This document shows, in pieces, positions 17,473 through 25,889 of a stretch of DNA of 64,000 bases. How positions within the stretch are numbered: position 1 is the stretch's first letter; each line of letters starts with the position of its first letter. Under the pieces are notes generated by a model, which was not told the origin of the DNA, made no database searches, and saw nothing but the letters and a program-made list of their open reading frames with translations. The position numbers were made by a program, and so were the translations under genes. The stretch is taken from NCBI RefSeq assembly GCF_003990725.2, contig NZ_CP030064.1, positions 124,001 through 188,000 on the forward strand, written 5' to 3'. The stretch is from Halorubrum sp. PV6 (lineage in GTDB: Archaea > Halobacteriota > Halobacteria > Halobacteriales > Haloferacaceae).

Positions 17473-18263
17473 TGCCCGTGAACCGCACGCTCGTCGGCCT
17501 CGTGGCCCTCGTGGTCTTGGTCTGGGGCGTCGCGTTCGGCGGCGGTGTCACCATCGCCGTGCTGACCGCGACCGCGAACGTGACGACGACCTTCGAGACG
17601 GCCGACGAGTTCACGCCCATCGAGAACACGACCGGCTCGGACCTGACCCGAACGGCCGCGATCGTGGGCGACACGCCCGACACGGACGATGCCGCGCCCA
17701 CGAGCGGGACGGACGCGAACGTGACTGACGCGAACGGGACGGGCGACAGCCCGCCCGAAGCGCCTCCGGTGAACGGGAGCGCCCCGGACGAACCGGTGAG
17801 CGACGAGCAGACGCCGGAGACGAACGAGAGCGACTCGGGCACCGGCGAGGGCGCTTCAGAGCCCCCGGCGGCTCCGTCGTCGCCCGGAGACGAGTCTGAA
17901 TCGGAATCAGAGGCTGAATCGGAGTCCGAGCCTGAGCCTGAGTCTGAATCGGAACCGGAACCGGAATCTGAATCGGAATCGGAGTCCGAGCCTGAGCCTG
18001 AGTCTGAATCGGAATCGGAACCGGAATCTGAATCGGAATCGGAGTCCGAGCCTGAGTCGGAGTCGACTCCTGACTCCGAGTCATCGTCGGAGTCCGAGTC
18101 AGACGCGACCGACGAACCGTCGCCCGACTCGGAGTCGGAGTCCGAATCACCCACCGAGTCCGCTTCGACCCCTGACTCCGAGTCGACTGACGACTCGGCG
18201 CCGTCATCGGACGAGCAGTCCACGGAGCAGACGGACTCACCCGACGCGGAGAGCCAGCCGTGA
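17472..18263 (+). CDS. Membrane-anchored acidic Ser/Glu/Pro repeat protein
   Basis: The 263-residue protein has one N-terminal hydrophobic helix (about residues 7-32). A Thr/Asn-containing stretch follows with several N-x-S/T sites, then a long tail built from Ser-Glu and Pro-Glu dipeptides (about residues 138-240). The tail resembles surface linkers that span the S-layer or cell wall and would stay extended in high salt. It overlaps the signal peptidase gene by TGATG, so it is translated with the locus. A stalk or anchor role is inferred; no catalytic motif is present. Confidence 0.8.
   Translation: MPVNRTLVGLVALVVLVWGVAFGGGVTIAVLTATANVTTTFETADEFTPIENTTGSDLTRTAAIVGDTPDTDDAAPTSGTDANVTDANGTGDSPPEAPPVNGSAPDEPVSDEQTPETNESDSGTGEGASEPPAAPSSPGDESESESEAESESEPEPESESEPEPESESESESEPEPESESESEPESESESESEPESESTPDSESSSESESDATDEPSPDSESESESPTESASTPDSESTDDSAPSSDEQSTEQTDSPDAESQP
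17922..18041 (+). repeat. Two tandem 60-base units coding for the Ser/Glu/Pro tail
   Basis: Two 60-base units, 17922-17981 and 17982-18041, each 20 codons long, are almost identical. A partial third copy starts at 18042. Because the period is a multiple of three, copy-number change would alter tail length without a frameshift. Confidence 0.85.
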
Positions 18264-18415
18264 TTCTCCCGAAACGTCGGATATCGCTTCCCGACTTCGG
18301 TTCGGAGAGGCGAGGCCGCCGTACTCGGCCTGGGAGGAAGCTCGCGGTGCTGTTGACGCTCCTCGTGCTGTTCGTTCTCGCGCTCCTCTCCGATCTGGTG
18401 AGTATGGCCGGCTGA
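18260..18415 (+). CDS. Small basic membrane protein (51 residues)
   Basis: A short frame starts at GTG 18260, overlapping the previous stop in the arrangement GTGA, and ends at TGA 18413-18415. The product has a very basic N-terminal half ([19 protein letters not shown]) followed by one hydrophobic helix ([16 protein letters not shown]) and a short tail, as in a single-pass membrane protein with positive residues inside. The stop-start overlap, identical in style to the junctions before it, supports translation as the last gene of the operon. Function unknown; it may assist assembly or the signal peptidase. Confidence 0.6.
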   Translation: MILPKRRISLPDFGSERRGRRTRPGRKLAVLLTLLVLFVLALLSDLVSMAG

Positions 18416-18544
18416 AGCGGCGACGATCCGAGACACCCTTTTATACCGTTTCGACGCTCGCACCGCCGGCGGTGCCGTCCGTGACCGCGGGTGTGCCGCG
18501 GACGCCGACGTTATGTACCGGACTGTCGAAGGCTGAATCGATAG

Positions 18545-19342
18545 ATGGTCGCGCTCGATTCACTCGTGTTCGTTTTTATTGCGGGACTCATTACGGCGCT
18601 CGCGACCGGTATCGGCGCGCTGCCGTTCTTCGTGTTCGATTCGATAAGCGACCGCGGCAACGTGGCGCTTTGGGGGTTCGCCTCGGGCATCATGCTCGCG
18701 GCGTCGCTGTTCGGCCTCGTCCAGGAGGGGCTCGCCGAGGGGACGCCGACCCAGATCGGCGTCGGCGTCGCCGCGGGGGTCGGCCTCGTCGTCGTCGCCC
18801 ACGAAGTCCTCCTCGACGCCGACATCGACCCCCGAGAGTACGAGGAGGCCGACTTCACGAAGCTCGTGCTGATACTCGGGGTGTTGACCGTCCACAGTTT
18901 CCCCGAGGGCGTCGCCGTCGGCGTCTCCTTCGCCGACCTCGGACTGGCCAGCGGGACCCAGCTGTTCGGCTTCACCGTCCCGCTGCTCGCGGTGTTTATG
19001 ACCGTCGCGATATCGATCCACAACATCCCCGAGGGGACCGCCATCTCGATTCCCCTGCGGGCGATGGGCGTCTCGAAGTGGAAGATGGTGTGGTGGGCGG
19101 TGTTCTCCAGTCTCCCGCAGCCGATCGGCGCGGTCATCGCCTTCGCGTTCGTCCGCACCGCCCGCGAGTTCCTCCCGTACGGCTTCGGCTTCGCCGCGGG
19201 CGCGATGATCTACCTCGTCCTCACCGAGTTCATCCCCGAAGCGCTCGAAACGGGCGCGGAGCTCCCGCGGGGCGGCAAGCCGGTCCTCCTCGGCGGCTTG
19301 GCGCTCGGCGTCGCGCTCATGATCCCGCTCAACTTCGTCTGA
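18545..19342 (+). CDS. ZIP family divalent metal transporter
   Basis: The 265-residue membrane protein has about eight hydrophobic helices and the two ZIP signature motifs, HSFPEG in helix IV and HNIPEG in helix V, whose histidines and glutamates line the metal site. ZIP proteins import zinc or related divalent metals. The histidine-rich loop often found between helices III and IV is replaced by an acidic stretch ([12 protein letters not shown]), as expected in a halophile. The ATG start lies 129 bases after the TasA-like operon; a TTTTATACC box at 18440-18448 and an ATG-proximal TTATGTACC (18511-18519) are promoter candidates. Confidence 0.92.
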   Translation: MVALDSLVFVFIAGLITALATGIGALPFFVFDSISDRGNVALWGFASGIMLAASLFGLVQEGLAEGTPTQIGVGVAAGVGLVVVAHEVLLDADIDPREYEEADFTKLVLILGVLTVHSFPEGVAVGVSFADLGLASGTQLFGFTVPLLAVFMTVAISIHNIPEGTAISIPLRAMGVSKWKMVWWAVFSSLPQPIGAVIAFAFVRTAREFLPYGFGFAAGAMIYLVLTEFIPEALETGAELPRGGKPVLLGGLALGVALMIPLNFV

Positions 19343-19404
19343 TCCGGCGGAACCGGGATCGCCGCCGCCGAACGGCCTTTTGCCCTCGCGGGCGAACCGT
19401 CGGT

Positions 19405-20055
19405 ATGTCGAACACCGACGCCGGAGCGCCCGACTCGCCGGACTCGATCACCGTCTACTCCGACTACGTCTGCCCGTTCTGCTACCTCGGGCGCCAGTCG
19501 CTCGAAGCGTATCAGGAGACCCGCGAGGAGCCGCTCGCGATCGACTGGCACCCGTTCGACCTCCGGGCGGGCCAGCGCGGTCCGGACGGCGAAATCGACG
19601 ACAGCGCCGACACCGGCAAAGACGAGGCGTACTACGAGCAGGCCCGCGAGAACGTCCGTCGCCTGCAAGACGAGTACGACGCGGAGATGGCACAGGAGCT
19701 CCGGACCGACGTCGACTCGCTGCCCGCACAGATCGTCTCGGTCCACGTCAGAGAGACGGCCCCCGACTCGTGGCTCGCGTTCGACGAGGGGGTGTTCGCC
19801 GCGCTGTGGCAGGACGGCCGAGACATCGGCGACCGCGAGGTCCTCGCCGACATCGCGGGAGACGTCGACGGACTCGATCCCACTATCGTCGACGAGGCGC
19901 TCGACGACGACGACCTGCGCGACCGCGTCACCGACCTGTTCACCGCCGCTCGCGAGCGCGGGGTCTCCGGCGTCCCCACGTTCGCGTACGACGGTCACGC
20001 CGCGCGCGGCGCGGTCCCGCCGGAACAGATCCGACGCCTCGTCGGCGACGTGTAA
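19405..20055 (+). CDS. DsbA/FrnE family thioredoxin-fold protein
   Basis: The 216-residue protein has the thioredoxin-like active site CPFC in YVCPFCYLGR near residue 28, an all-helical insertion, and the cis-proline segment GVSGVPTFAY near residue 190. This is the 2-hydroxychromene-2-carboxylate isomerase/DsbA-like FrnE arrangement. There is no signal peptide, so it probably acts in the cytoplasm as a disulfide oxidoreductase or in polyketide-like or glutathione-like chemistry; the substrate cannot be told. The ATG follows a GCCTTTTGCC promoter-like box by about 25 bases, suggesting a leaderless transcript. Confidence 0.88.
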   Translation: MSNTDAGAPDSPDSITVYSDYVCPFCYLGRQSLEAYQETREEPLAIDWHPFDLRAGQRGPDGEIDDSADTGKDEAYYEQARENVRRLQDEYDAEMAQELRTDVDSLPAQIVSVHVRETAPDSWLAFDEGVFAALWQDGRDIGDREVLADIAGDVDGLDPTIVDEALDDDDLRDRVTDLFTAARERGVSGVPTFAYDGHAARGAVPPEQIRRLVGDV

Positions 20056-20066
20056 CGCCGGGCGGG

Positions 20067-20927
20067 CTACCCGCTCGTCGCCTCGCCTCCCTCGGATCGG
20101 TCGGGGTCGTCGTCCGCTTCGGCCCGGTCGGCGTCCCCGTCGACGAACCGGTACGAGAGGTACACCGACCCGAGCGCGAGCGCCGTCCCGCCGACGACGT
20201 CGGTGAGCCAGTGGATCCCGAGGTACATCGTCGCGACGACCACGCTCGCCGCGAGCCAGACGGCGATGGGCGTCCACAGCGGGTACTTCCGCCGGGTCAA
20301 CACCGCGAACGTCGCGACGGTCACGGAAAGCGACGTGTGCAGGGAGGGGAAGACGTTCGCGGGCTTGTTCACCTCTCCGGTCAGGGCCATGAAATTCGGG
20401 TTATGGGTGAAAAGCAGCGAGGTCACCATCTCGGGAATCACGTTCCGCGGGCCGTGTGCGAACACGACGGTGTACAACACGAGGCCGACGCCGTAGTTGA
20501 GCGCGTACGCGACGAGGAGCCGCTTTATCGTCGCCGCCCGCGGGAGCGCGAGGTACGCGATGAACGGGAACGCGACGAGGAACACGTATCCGTACACGTA
20601 CACCGACGAAAAGTACATCGTCACCTGCGGAGTGGCGAACGTCGTCTGTAGCCACGCGACGAAGTTCCCCTCCAGCGCGTAGATGGCCCACGTCAGCCGG
20701 AGCCCGAACAGCTCCGAGACCGTCTGGAGCGAACTCCGGCCGACGGCGCTCGCGATCAGGACCGCCACCAGCCCGGCGAAGGGGACGCGGATCTCCCACA
20801 GCCGGCGCCGCGCGTCGTTCCAGAGTTCGTACAGTCGTCGGGGGCCGACGATGGCGACGCTCGCGACGAGCAGCGCCGAGCTGACCCACAGCGAGAGCGA
20901 ACTCACGACCGACAGCAGCCGGCTCAT
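20067..20927 (-). CDS. PAP2 superfamily membrane phosphatase or inositol-phosphate transferase
   Basis: The 286-residue membrane protein has about six transmembrane helices and the PAP2 motifs PSLHTS and GIHWLTDVVGG (His and Asp of the second and third catalytic motifs). The first motif is the degenerate NKPANVFPS-type arrangement seen in the AUR1/inositol phosphorylceramide synthase-like branch. It likely removes or transfers a phosphate on a lipid at the outer membrane face. Its ATG overlaps the stop of the upstream binding-protein gene by four bases (ATGA), so they are co-translated, although a functional link is not obvious. Confidence 0.85.
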   Translation of the reverse strand: MSRLLSVVSSLSLWVSSALLVASVAIVGPRRLYELWNDARRRLWEIRVPFAGLVAVLIASAVGRSSLQTVSELFGLRLTWAIYALEGNFVAWLQTTFATPQVTMYFSSVYVYGYVFLVAFPFIAYLALPRAATIKRLLVAYALNYGVGLVLYTVVFAHGPRNVIPEMVTSLLFTHNPNFMALTGEVNKPANVFPSLHTSLSVTVATFAVLTRRKYPLWTPIAVWLAASVVVATMYLGIHWLTDVVGGTALALGSVYLSYRFVDGDADRAEADDDPDRSEGGEATSG

Positions 20928-22927
20928 GGGTTCGGCGCGAGCAGCCGCCCCTCCTCGTCGTATCGATACCCGGCCTCGCGGAGCCGGTCTCTGGCCGCCT
21001 CGGCGTCCAGCGATCCGGACTCACCCACGAACGGCTGTACGGGGTCGGTCTCGCGGTCGTCCCACCGCAACGCCGCAGGCACCCACTCCGGCGTGGCGGC
21101 GAGCGGCGAGGCGGCGGGCTCGGCGTACCCGTCGAACGCCACGTCGACGAGGCGCCGTTTGTCGACGAGCGACGCGAGGACCGCCCGGAACCGCGGGTTC
21201 GAAAGCGGCGCCCGGCGGGCGTTGTACCCGATGTGGTAGAACCCGCCGGACTGCCCCGCGACGAGCCGAGCGTCGGCCTCGCGACCGATCCGCGTCACCG
21301 AGTCCGGCCCGAGACTCGAAACGGTCGCGTCCGCGAACCCGTCGCCGACCGCCTGTACCGCGGCGATGTCCGACCCCATCACCTCGATCGTCAGCCGGTC
21401 GAACGCCGGCTTCCGACGGAACCGCTCCGGAATCTCCGCCAGCGGTTCCGTCCCGTCCCCGCTCGTCGCCCCGTCGTCCGCGGATCGGCGGAGGAAGTGG
21501 TCGGGGTTGCGCTCGAACGTGACCGACTCCTCGGGCGTGGCCTCGACGAAGCGGACGGGGCCGTTCCCGACCGGGTCTTCGTTGTTCGTCACGACGGCCT
21601 CGGTGGTCTCGGCGTCGAACTCGATGCCGGCGATCGACGCCGCCGCGGTCCGGTCGGTCCAGACGTGTTCCGGGAGGATCGGCACGGTGAGCGCGCGCAC
21701 GGCCACCGCCTCGTTGACGTCGTCGAACGCGATCTCGACCGTCTCCTCGTCGACCGCGGTCGCCGACTCGACGGCCGACACTCGCCCGCGGAACGTCGGG
21801 GTCGGCACCGGCGACTCGGCGGCGCCCATCGAGGTGTCCCGGAGGAACTCGTAGGTGAACGCGACGTCCGCCGCCGTCACCGGCTCCCCGTCGTGCCAGT
21901 CGGCCGATCGGAGCGACAGCTCGACGGTCGCGTCGTCGGTCCGCTCCCAGCCGGCGGCGAGCCACGGGACCACCTCCCCGTCGTCGATCAGCGCGAGCCG
22001 GTCGTACAGAAGCGACGTGAACGTCCCGTACCGCCGGTACTCGGCGGCGATCGGGTTCCAGTTCTCCGTGATGCGCTCGTCGGTCGTGACGAGCCGGAGG
22101 GTCCCGTCGTCCGCGTCCTCACCGTCGTCCGTCAGCGGCATATCGCCGAGCAGCTCCAGCCCGTCGATGGAGCGCCCGTCGCTGTCCTCGGTGTCGTTGC
22201 CGTCGGCGGTGTCGTTGCCGTCGGCGGTGTCGTTGCCGTCGGCGGTGTCGTTGCCGTCGGCGGTGTCGTTGCCGCCGACGGTCCCCGTCTCCTCCGTACC
22301 CGCCACCGAACCGGCGCGTTCGAGACCGAGCAGCCCGCCGACGGACAGCGGCTGTCGATCCGTCCAGTTCTCGAAGCGGTCCTCGCGGACCGCGGTGAGC
22401 GGGTCGGGGAACGCGACGACGGTGAACGGCTGGAGTTCGCCGAGGGTCTGCTGGAGGGCGTGTACCGCCTCGCGGCGGTCGTCGCCGGCGGACCGGCGCT
22501 GGCGCGCGAGCAGTTCGTCGACGCCGTTGACGTCGCTGAGTCCGAACGGGTTCTGCCACCCCGCCTCCGTGACGAACCGCGAGTGGGTGAACGCGTACAT
22601 CGCGTCCGGGTCGAACGGCTCCGATTCCTGGAACTGCCCGACGTACGCGTCGAAGTTGTGGTTGATGAGGACCTTTCGCCGGAGGTCGGTGCGCCCGAGG
22701 GTGCTGATGCGGGCGTCGACGCCGACCGCGTTCAGATTCTCGGCGAAGTGTCTGGCGATACGGATCGCGTTCGGGTCCGTGTCGGCGGGCGGGGCGGCGA
22801 TCTCCAGGACCAACTGCGAGCCCCGGTCCCGCCCCACGATGTTCCGCGTTCGACCGAGACAGCCGGCGCTCAGGGCCGCGAGTCCGACACCCGCGAGCGC
22901 CGCTCGGCGACTGACTGGTCGCGTCAT
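20924..22927 (-). CDS. Orphan peptide/nickel-type ABC substrate-binding lipoprotein
   Basis: The 667-residue protein has a Tat signal with lipobox (SRRAALAGVGLAALSAGC, lipidated Cys23) and a family 5 extracellular binding fold. The second half is the best match (ENWNPIAAEYRRYG, LAAGWERTDDATVELSLR, AADVAFTYEFLRD, GNGPVRFVEATPEESV, RFRAVLASLVDKRRLVD). Family members bind oligopeptides, dipeptides or nickel outside the cell and deliver them to a membrane permease. No permease or ATPase gene is adjacent. A low-complexity Asn-Asp-Thr-Ala-Asp-Gly repeat divides the protein around residues 217-246, coded by an 18-base tandem repeat. Confidence 0.88.
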   Translation of the reverse strand: MTRPVSRRAALAGVGLAALSAGCLGRTRNIVGRDRGSQLVLEIAAPPADTDPNAIRIARHFAENLNAVGVDARISTLGRTDLRRKVLINHNFDAYVGQFQESEPFDPDAMYAFTHSRFVTEAGWQNPFGLSDVNGVDELLARQRRSAGDDRREAVHALQQTLGELQPFTVVAFPDPLTAVREDRFENWTDRQPLSVGGLLGLERAGSVAGTEETGTVGGNDTADGNDTADGNDTADGNDTADGNDTEDSDGRSIDGLELLGDMPLTDDGEDADDGTLRLVTTDERITENWNPIAAEYRRYGTFTSLLYDRLALIDDGEVVPWLAAGWERTDDATVELSLRSADWHDGEPVTAADVAFTYEFLRDTSMGAAESPVPTPTFRGRVSAVESATAVDEETVEIAFDDVNEAVAVRALTVPILPEHVWTDRTAAASIAGIEFDAETTEAVVTNNEDPVGNGPVRFVEATPEESVTFERNPDHFLRRSADDGATSGDGTEPLAEIPERFRRKPAFDRLTIEVMGSDIAAVQAVGDGFADATVSSLGPDSVTRIGREADARLVAGQSGGFYHIGYNARRAPLSNPRFRAVLASLVDKRRLVDVAFDGYAEPAASPLAATPEWVPAALRWDDRETDPVQPFVGESGSLDAEAARDRLREAGYRYDEEGRLLAPNP
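22191..22280 (-). repeat. Five tandem copies of an 18-base unit inside the binding-protein gene
   Basis: Units of GTGTCGTTGCCGTCGGCG start at 22191, 22209, 22227 and 22245; a fifth (22263-22280) has two changes. On the coding strand they give the hexapeptide repeat NDTADG. The in-frame period allows length variation between strains. Confidence 0.9.
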
Positions 22928-23034
22928 CCGTCCGAGGGCTCTTCCCGCTCACGTATATCTCTTCTGTGGTGTTTCCGCCAGTCCGGGCGCGCTCGGCGCG
23001 ACCCTCGATTGCCCGCCTGTCGAGGGCGCTCCGC

Positions 23035-24249
23035 TCAGATCACGTCGGCGAGCGGCAGCGCCAGCCCGGCGGCCCACGCCGCGAGTCCCGCGGCGAGAAC
23101 GGGTCTGTCGGCTGCGGCGCGTCCCATCGCGACCGTCCCGAGCGCGGCGAGCAGCGCGGCCCGATGGACGAGGAGCGCGGGCGGCACCGCCACGCCGAGG
23201 GCGACGAAGTCGATCACGAACCCCGCGCCGACCCCCGCGACGACGCCGAGAAGCGCAGCGCTCGGGTCCGACCTCGGCGCTCGGGCGACGACGAGCGCCG
23301 GCATCCCCACCGCCATGAGCAGGTACAGGGGCGCGGCGATGAGCTTCGGTCCGACGCCGGGGAGGGCCGTCTCGGCCGCGACGCCGGCGACTCGCACGCC
23401 GACGACGATCGCCGCGAGCGCCGCGCCGAGGAGGGCGGCGCCGGCGTGTCGGCTCGCCTCCCGGCGGGCCCGACGCGCGAGTTCGACCGCCGCGGCCTGC
23501 GTCCGACGGCGGAGCAGCGCGCCGGCCGCGGCACCCGCCGCCGTCAGTTCGATCACCGACACCCACCCATCGCTCCACCCGCCCTCGATACCGCGGTACT
23601 CCCGGCTGACCTCGGCGTCGACCGCGCCGTGGATGAACTCGTCTTCGAGCCGGACCGCCGGCTCGTCGATACCCGGCACCGTGTGCCGGAGCCGGAACCA
23701 GTCGTAGTACTCCTCGTGGGCCTGCACCGCCGTGTAGGCGCCGTCGGGCGACTCGTACGCCCGGAGGTGATCGCGCACGCCGAGATACGTGCCGTCGTGG
23801 AGTTCGAACGTCTCCTCCAGCCAGACGCCGCCCGACGGCCCCTCGACGTAGCTGTAGCGGTCGGAGCTGTGCGCGTCCGCCCAGTCCCGCTCGACGAGCG
23901 CCTCTACCGCCTCCCTGTCGGCGGTCGCCGCAGCCTCCGCTGCCGTCGTCGTCTCCCAGTCGGTCCCCGACCGGCGCTCGATCGCTCGCCGGGTCGTCTC
24001 CGCGTCCGCGTACACGAGAACGTTGATCGCGAGGGTCCGTCCCTCGACCGCGGTGCGGCGGCTCGTGTACGGCCAGAGCCGGTAGTCGCCCGCGACCGCG
24101 ATGAGCGACGCCTCGTCCACCGGGGTCGGCGCCGGCTCGTCGACCGTCGGCGGCGGCGCCTCGTCGCCCGCTCCGGCAAAGAGGCCGGAGGCCCCGAGTC
24201 CGAGGCCCACCACGAGCAGGAGCGCGACGGCGACCGTCGTCCGCTTCAT
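23035..24249 (-). CDS. Haloarchaeal membrane protein of unknown function
   Basis: The 404-residue protein starts with a signal or anchor helix (MKRTTVAVALLLVVGLGLGASG). A soluble extracytoplasmic domain follows (about residues 30-225), rich in Tyr, Trp and acidic residues (RLWPYTSRR, YYDWFRLRHTVPG), and then a C-terminal part with about five transmembrane helices (residues 235-404). I do not recognise the family. The ATG giving MKRTTVAV was chosen because it places the hydrophobic helix at the N-terminus. It is transcribed in the same direction as the binding-protein gene, 107 bases upstream of it, so a shared transcript is possible. Confidence 0.75.
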   Translation of the reverse strand: MKRTTVAVALLLVVGLGLGASGLFAGAGDEAPPPTVDEPAPTPVDEASLIAVAGDYRLWPYTSRRTAVEGRTLAINVLVYADAETTRRAIERRSGTDWETTTAAEAAATADREAVEALVERDWADAHSSDRYSYVEGPSGGVWLEETFELHDGTYLGVRDHLRAYESPDGAYTAVQAHEEYYDWFRLRHTVPGIDEPAVRLEDEFIHGAVDAEVSREYRGIEGGWSDGWVSVIELTAAGAAAGALLRRRTQAAAVELARRARREASRHAGAALLGAALAAIVVGVRVAGVAAETALPGVGPKLIAAPLYLLMAVGMPALVVARAPRSDPSAALLGVVAGVGAGFVIDFVALGVAVPPALLVHRAALLAALGTVAMGRAAADRPVLAAGLAAWAAGLALPLADVI

Positions 24250-24337
24250 GGGTCGCCCGACGGCGCCGGGAGGAAAATCGCTTTGGGTGGTCGCTCTCGG
24301 GGGCGCGTCGAGGCCGCGAGTCGGGCTCGGTCGACGG

Positions 24338-24640
24338 TCACCAAGACTCGGCGACGCCGTCGCGGACGTCTTCGGCACACCCCTCGCAGTCGGGATGGCC
24401 GTCCTCGAAACACGTCGGTCGCCCCTCGTCGTCGACCGCGACGGCCCGGCGCTCCGCGTGGCGGCGACAGACGATGCGTGCGCGTCCCTCGTCGTCGGTC
24501 GCGAGACCGTATCGCCGCGCGTTCTCGCCGTTGCCCTCGGGGTCCGCCTTCGCCTCGGTGTACGCCCGCTTGGCCTCCTCGAACTGCTTGCCCGCCTTGC
24601 GGAGCTGCTGGCGGATCACGCGTTCGAGTCGGTCGTCCAT
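24338..24640 (-). CDS. Small conserved haloarchaeal protein with Cys/His metal-site pattern (possibly DUF7091)
   Basis: The 100-residue protein has a helical N-terminal half (LERVIRQQLRKAGKQFEEAKRAY split by a charged linker) and a C-terminal region with the pattern IVCRRHAERRAV ... CFEDGHPDCEGCAEDV, suggesting a zinc site of three cysteines and histidines. I recall a similar haloarchaeal family under a DUF7091 label, but am not certain. The ATG of MDDRLERVI fits the coding start. No neighbour indicates a function. Confidence 0.7.
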   Translation of the reverse strand: MDDRLERVIRQQLRKAGKQFEEAKRAYTEAKADPEGNGENARRYGLATDDEGRARIVCRRHAERRAVAVDDEGRPTCFEDGHPDCEGCAEDVRDGVAESW

Positions 24641-24753
24641 ACCCGCCGTTTCGGCGCGTCGGATATAGGTCCGTTGGCGGACGGTGGGTCGGCTGGCGGT
24701 GGGTCGGCGGCCCATCGCCGTCTGTGAGCAGCTCGTGTGGTACCGTTCCACTT

Positions 24754-24867
24754 GAAACGGCGCCCGCGTCTGGCTGACGGGCGTCAGACGCAGTCGGGGC
24801 GAGCCGCGGCGGGCCGCCGCGCCAGCAGCGCTCGAACCGCCGGCAGCGCCGGCAACGACGCCGTTTC
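24754..24867. repeat. Nested inverted repeat upstream of rpa3
   Basis: The outer arms GAAACGGCG (24754-24762) and CGCCGTTTC (24859-24867) are perfect complements. Within them GCGTCTG and CAGACGC (about 24766-24790) form another stem. The segment lies just before the AT-rich promoter of rpa3 and could fold as a structured RNA or terminator on either strand. Confidence 0.4.
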
Positions 24868-24890
24868 GTTCACTTTCACCGCGGTTACCC

Positions 24891-24902
24891 GATTTTTAAT
24901 AC
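24891..24902 (+). promoter_or_regulatory. TATA-like promoter of the rpa3 operon
   Basis: GATTTTTAATAC at 24891-24902 is the strongest AT-rich element before the ATG at 24963. It would give a transcript with a leader of about 35 bases containing GGAGG (24946-24950). Confidence 0.45.
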
Positions 24903-24962
24903 CGTGAGGAGCCAACCCTCGTACGCCTCCCATTGAAACACGACCGGAGGCGGAGACACCCC

Positions 24963-25889
24963 ATGAGCGAACTGCGACAGGAAGCGGAAGCGATAGCGGA
25001 ACAGTTCTCGGACCACCTCGACGTCGACGCCGACGAAATCGAGGAGCGCTTGGAGACGCTCGTCGACGAGTACCGCGTCCCGGTCGACGAGGCGCGTCGG
25101 AGCGTCACCAACAGCTACCTCGAAGACGCCGGGATGGAGCGCGACGAGCTCGGCCGCGGCGGCAGCGAGTCGGTCCTCGTCAACGACATCGACGAAGACG
25201 AGCAGTGGGTCGACCTACGCGTGAAGCTCGTCGACCTGTGGGAGCCGCGGAGCGACTCCATCTCGCAGGTCGGGCTCGTCGGCGACGAGTCCGGCACGAT
25301 CAAGTTTGTCGCTTTTAAAACGTCCGAGCTCCCCGAACTCACCGAGGGGCAGGCCTACGAGCTCTCGAACGTCGTCACCGACGAGTACGAGGGGAGCTAC
25401 TCGGTGAAACTCAACCGGACCACGCAGATCACCGAGATCGACGAGGAGATCGAGGTCGGCGACAACGCCGACACCGTCGAGGGCGCGCTGGTCGACATCC
25501 AGTCCGGCTCCGGGCTCATCAAGCGGTGCCCCGAAGACGACTGCACGCGCGTCCTCCAGAACGGGCGCTGTTCCGAGCACGGCGAGGTCGAGGGCGAGTT
25601 CGACCTCCGGATCAAGGGCGTCTTAGACGACGGCGAGACCGTCACCGAGGTCATCTTCGACCGCGAGGCCACCGAGAAGCTCACCGGTATGGGCTTGGAG
25701 GAGGCCAAGGACATGGCGATGGATGCGCTCGACACCACGGTCGTCGCCGAGGAGATGGGCGACGACGTGCTCGGGCGGTACTACCGCGTCACCGGCCCCA
25801 CCTTCGGCCGGTACGTCCTGGTCGACGAGATGGAGGACCCCGGCACCGTCGACGTTGAAACTGCGCTGATCGAAGCGAGGTCGATTTAA
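24963..25889 (+). CDS. rpa3: Replication protein A, RPA3 type (single-stranded DNA binding)
   Basis: The 308-residue protein has a helical N-terminal segment, an OB-fold (about residues 70-160, EDEQWVDLRVKLVDLWEP ... VGLVGDESGTIKFVAF), and a zinc-finger block CPEDDCTRVLQ ... CSEHGEVEG near residue 190. A second OB-like part follows. Size and the downstream partner match the haloarchaeal RPA3 system, where RPA3 and its associated protein coat single-stranded DNA in repair and replication. The ATG follows a GGAGG by 12 bases; an in-frame start 30 bases upstream is less likely. The next gene begins immediately after the stop codon. Confidence 0.9.
   Translation: MSELRQEAEAIAEQFSDHLDVDADEIEERLETLVDEYRVPVDEARRSVTNSYLEDAGMERDELGRGGSESVLVNDIDEDEQWVDLRVKLVDLWEPRSDSISQVGLVGDESGTIKFVAFKTSELPELTEGQAYELSNVVTDEYEGSYSVKLNRTTQITEIDEEIEVGDNADTVEGALVDIQSGSGLIKRCPEDDCTRVLQNGRCSEHGEVEGEFDLRIKGVLDDGETVTEVIFDREATEKLTGMGLEEAKDMAMDALDTTVVAEEMGDDVLGRYYRVTGPTFGRYVLVDEMEDPGTVDVETALIEARSI

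Noticed and set aside
22191-22280. CRISPR-like array in the binding-protein gene
   Set aside because: It is an 18-base tandem coding repeat without spacers.
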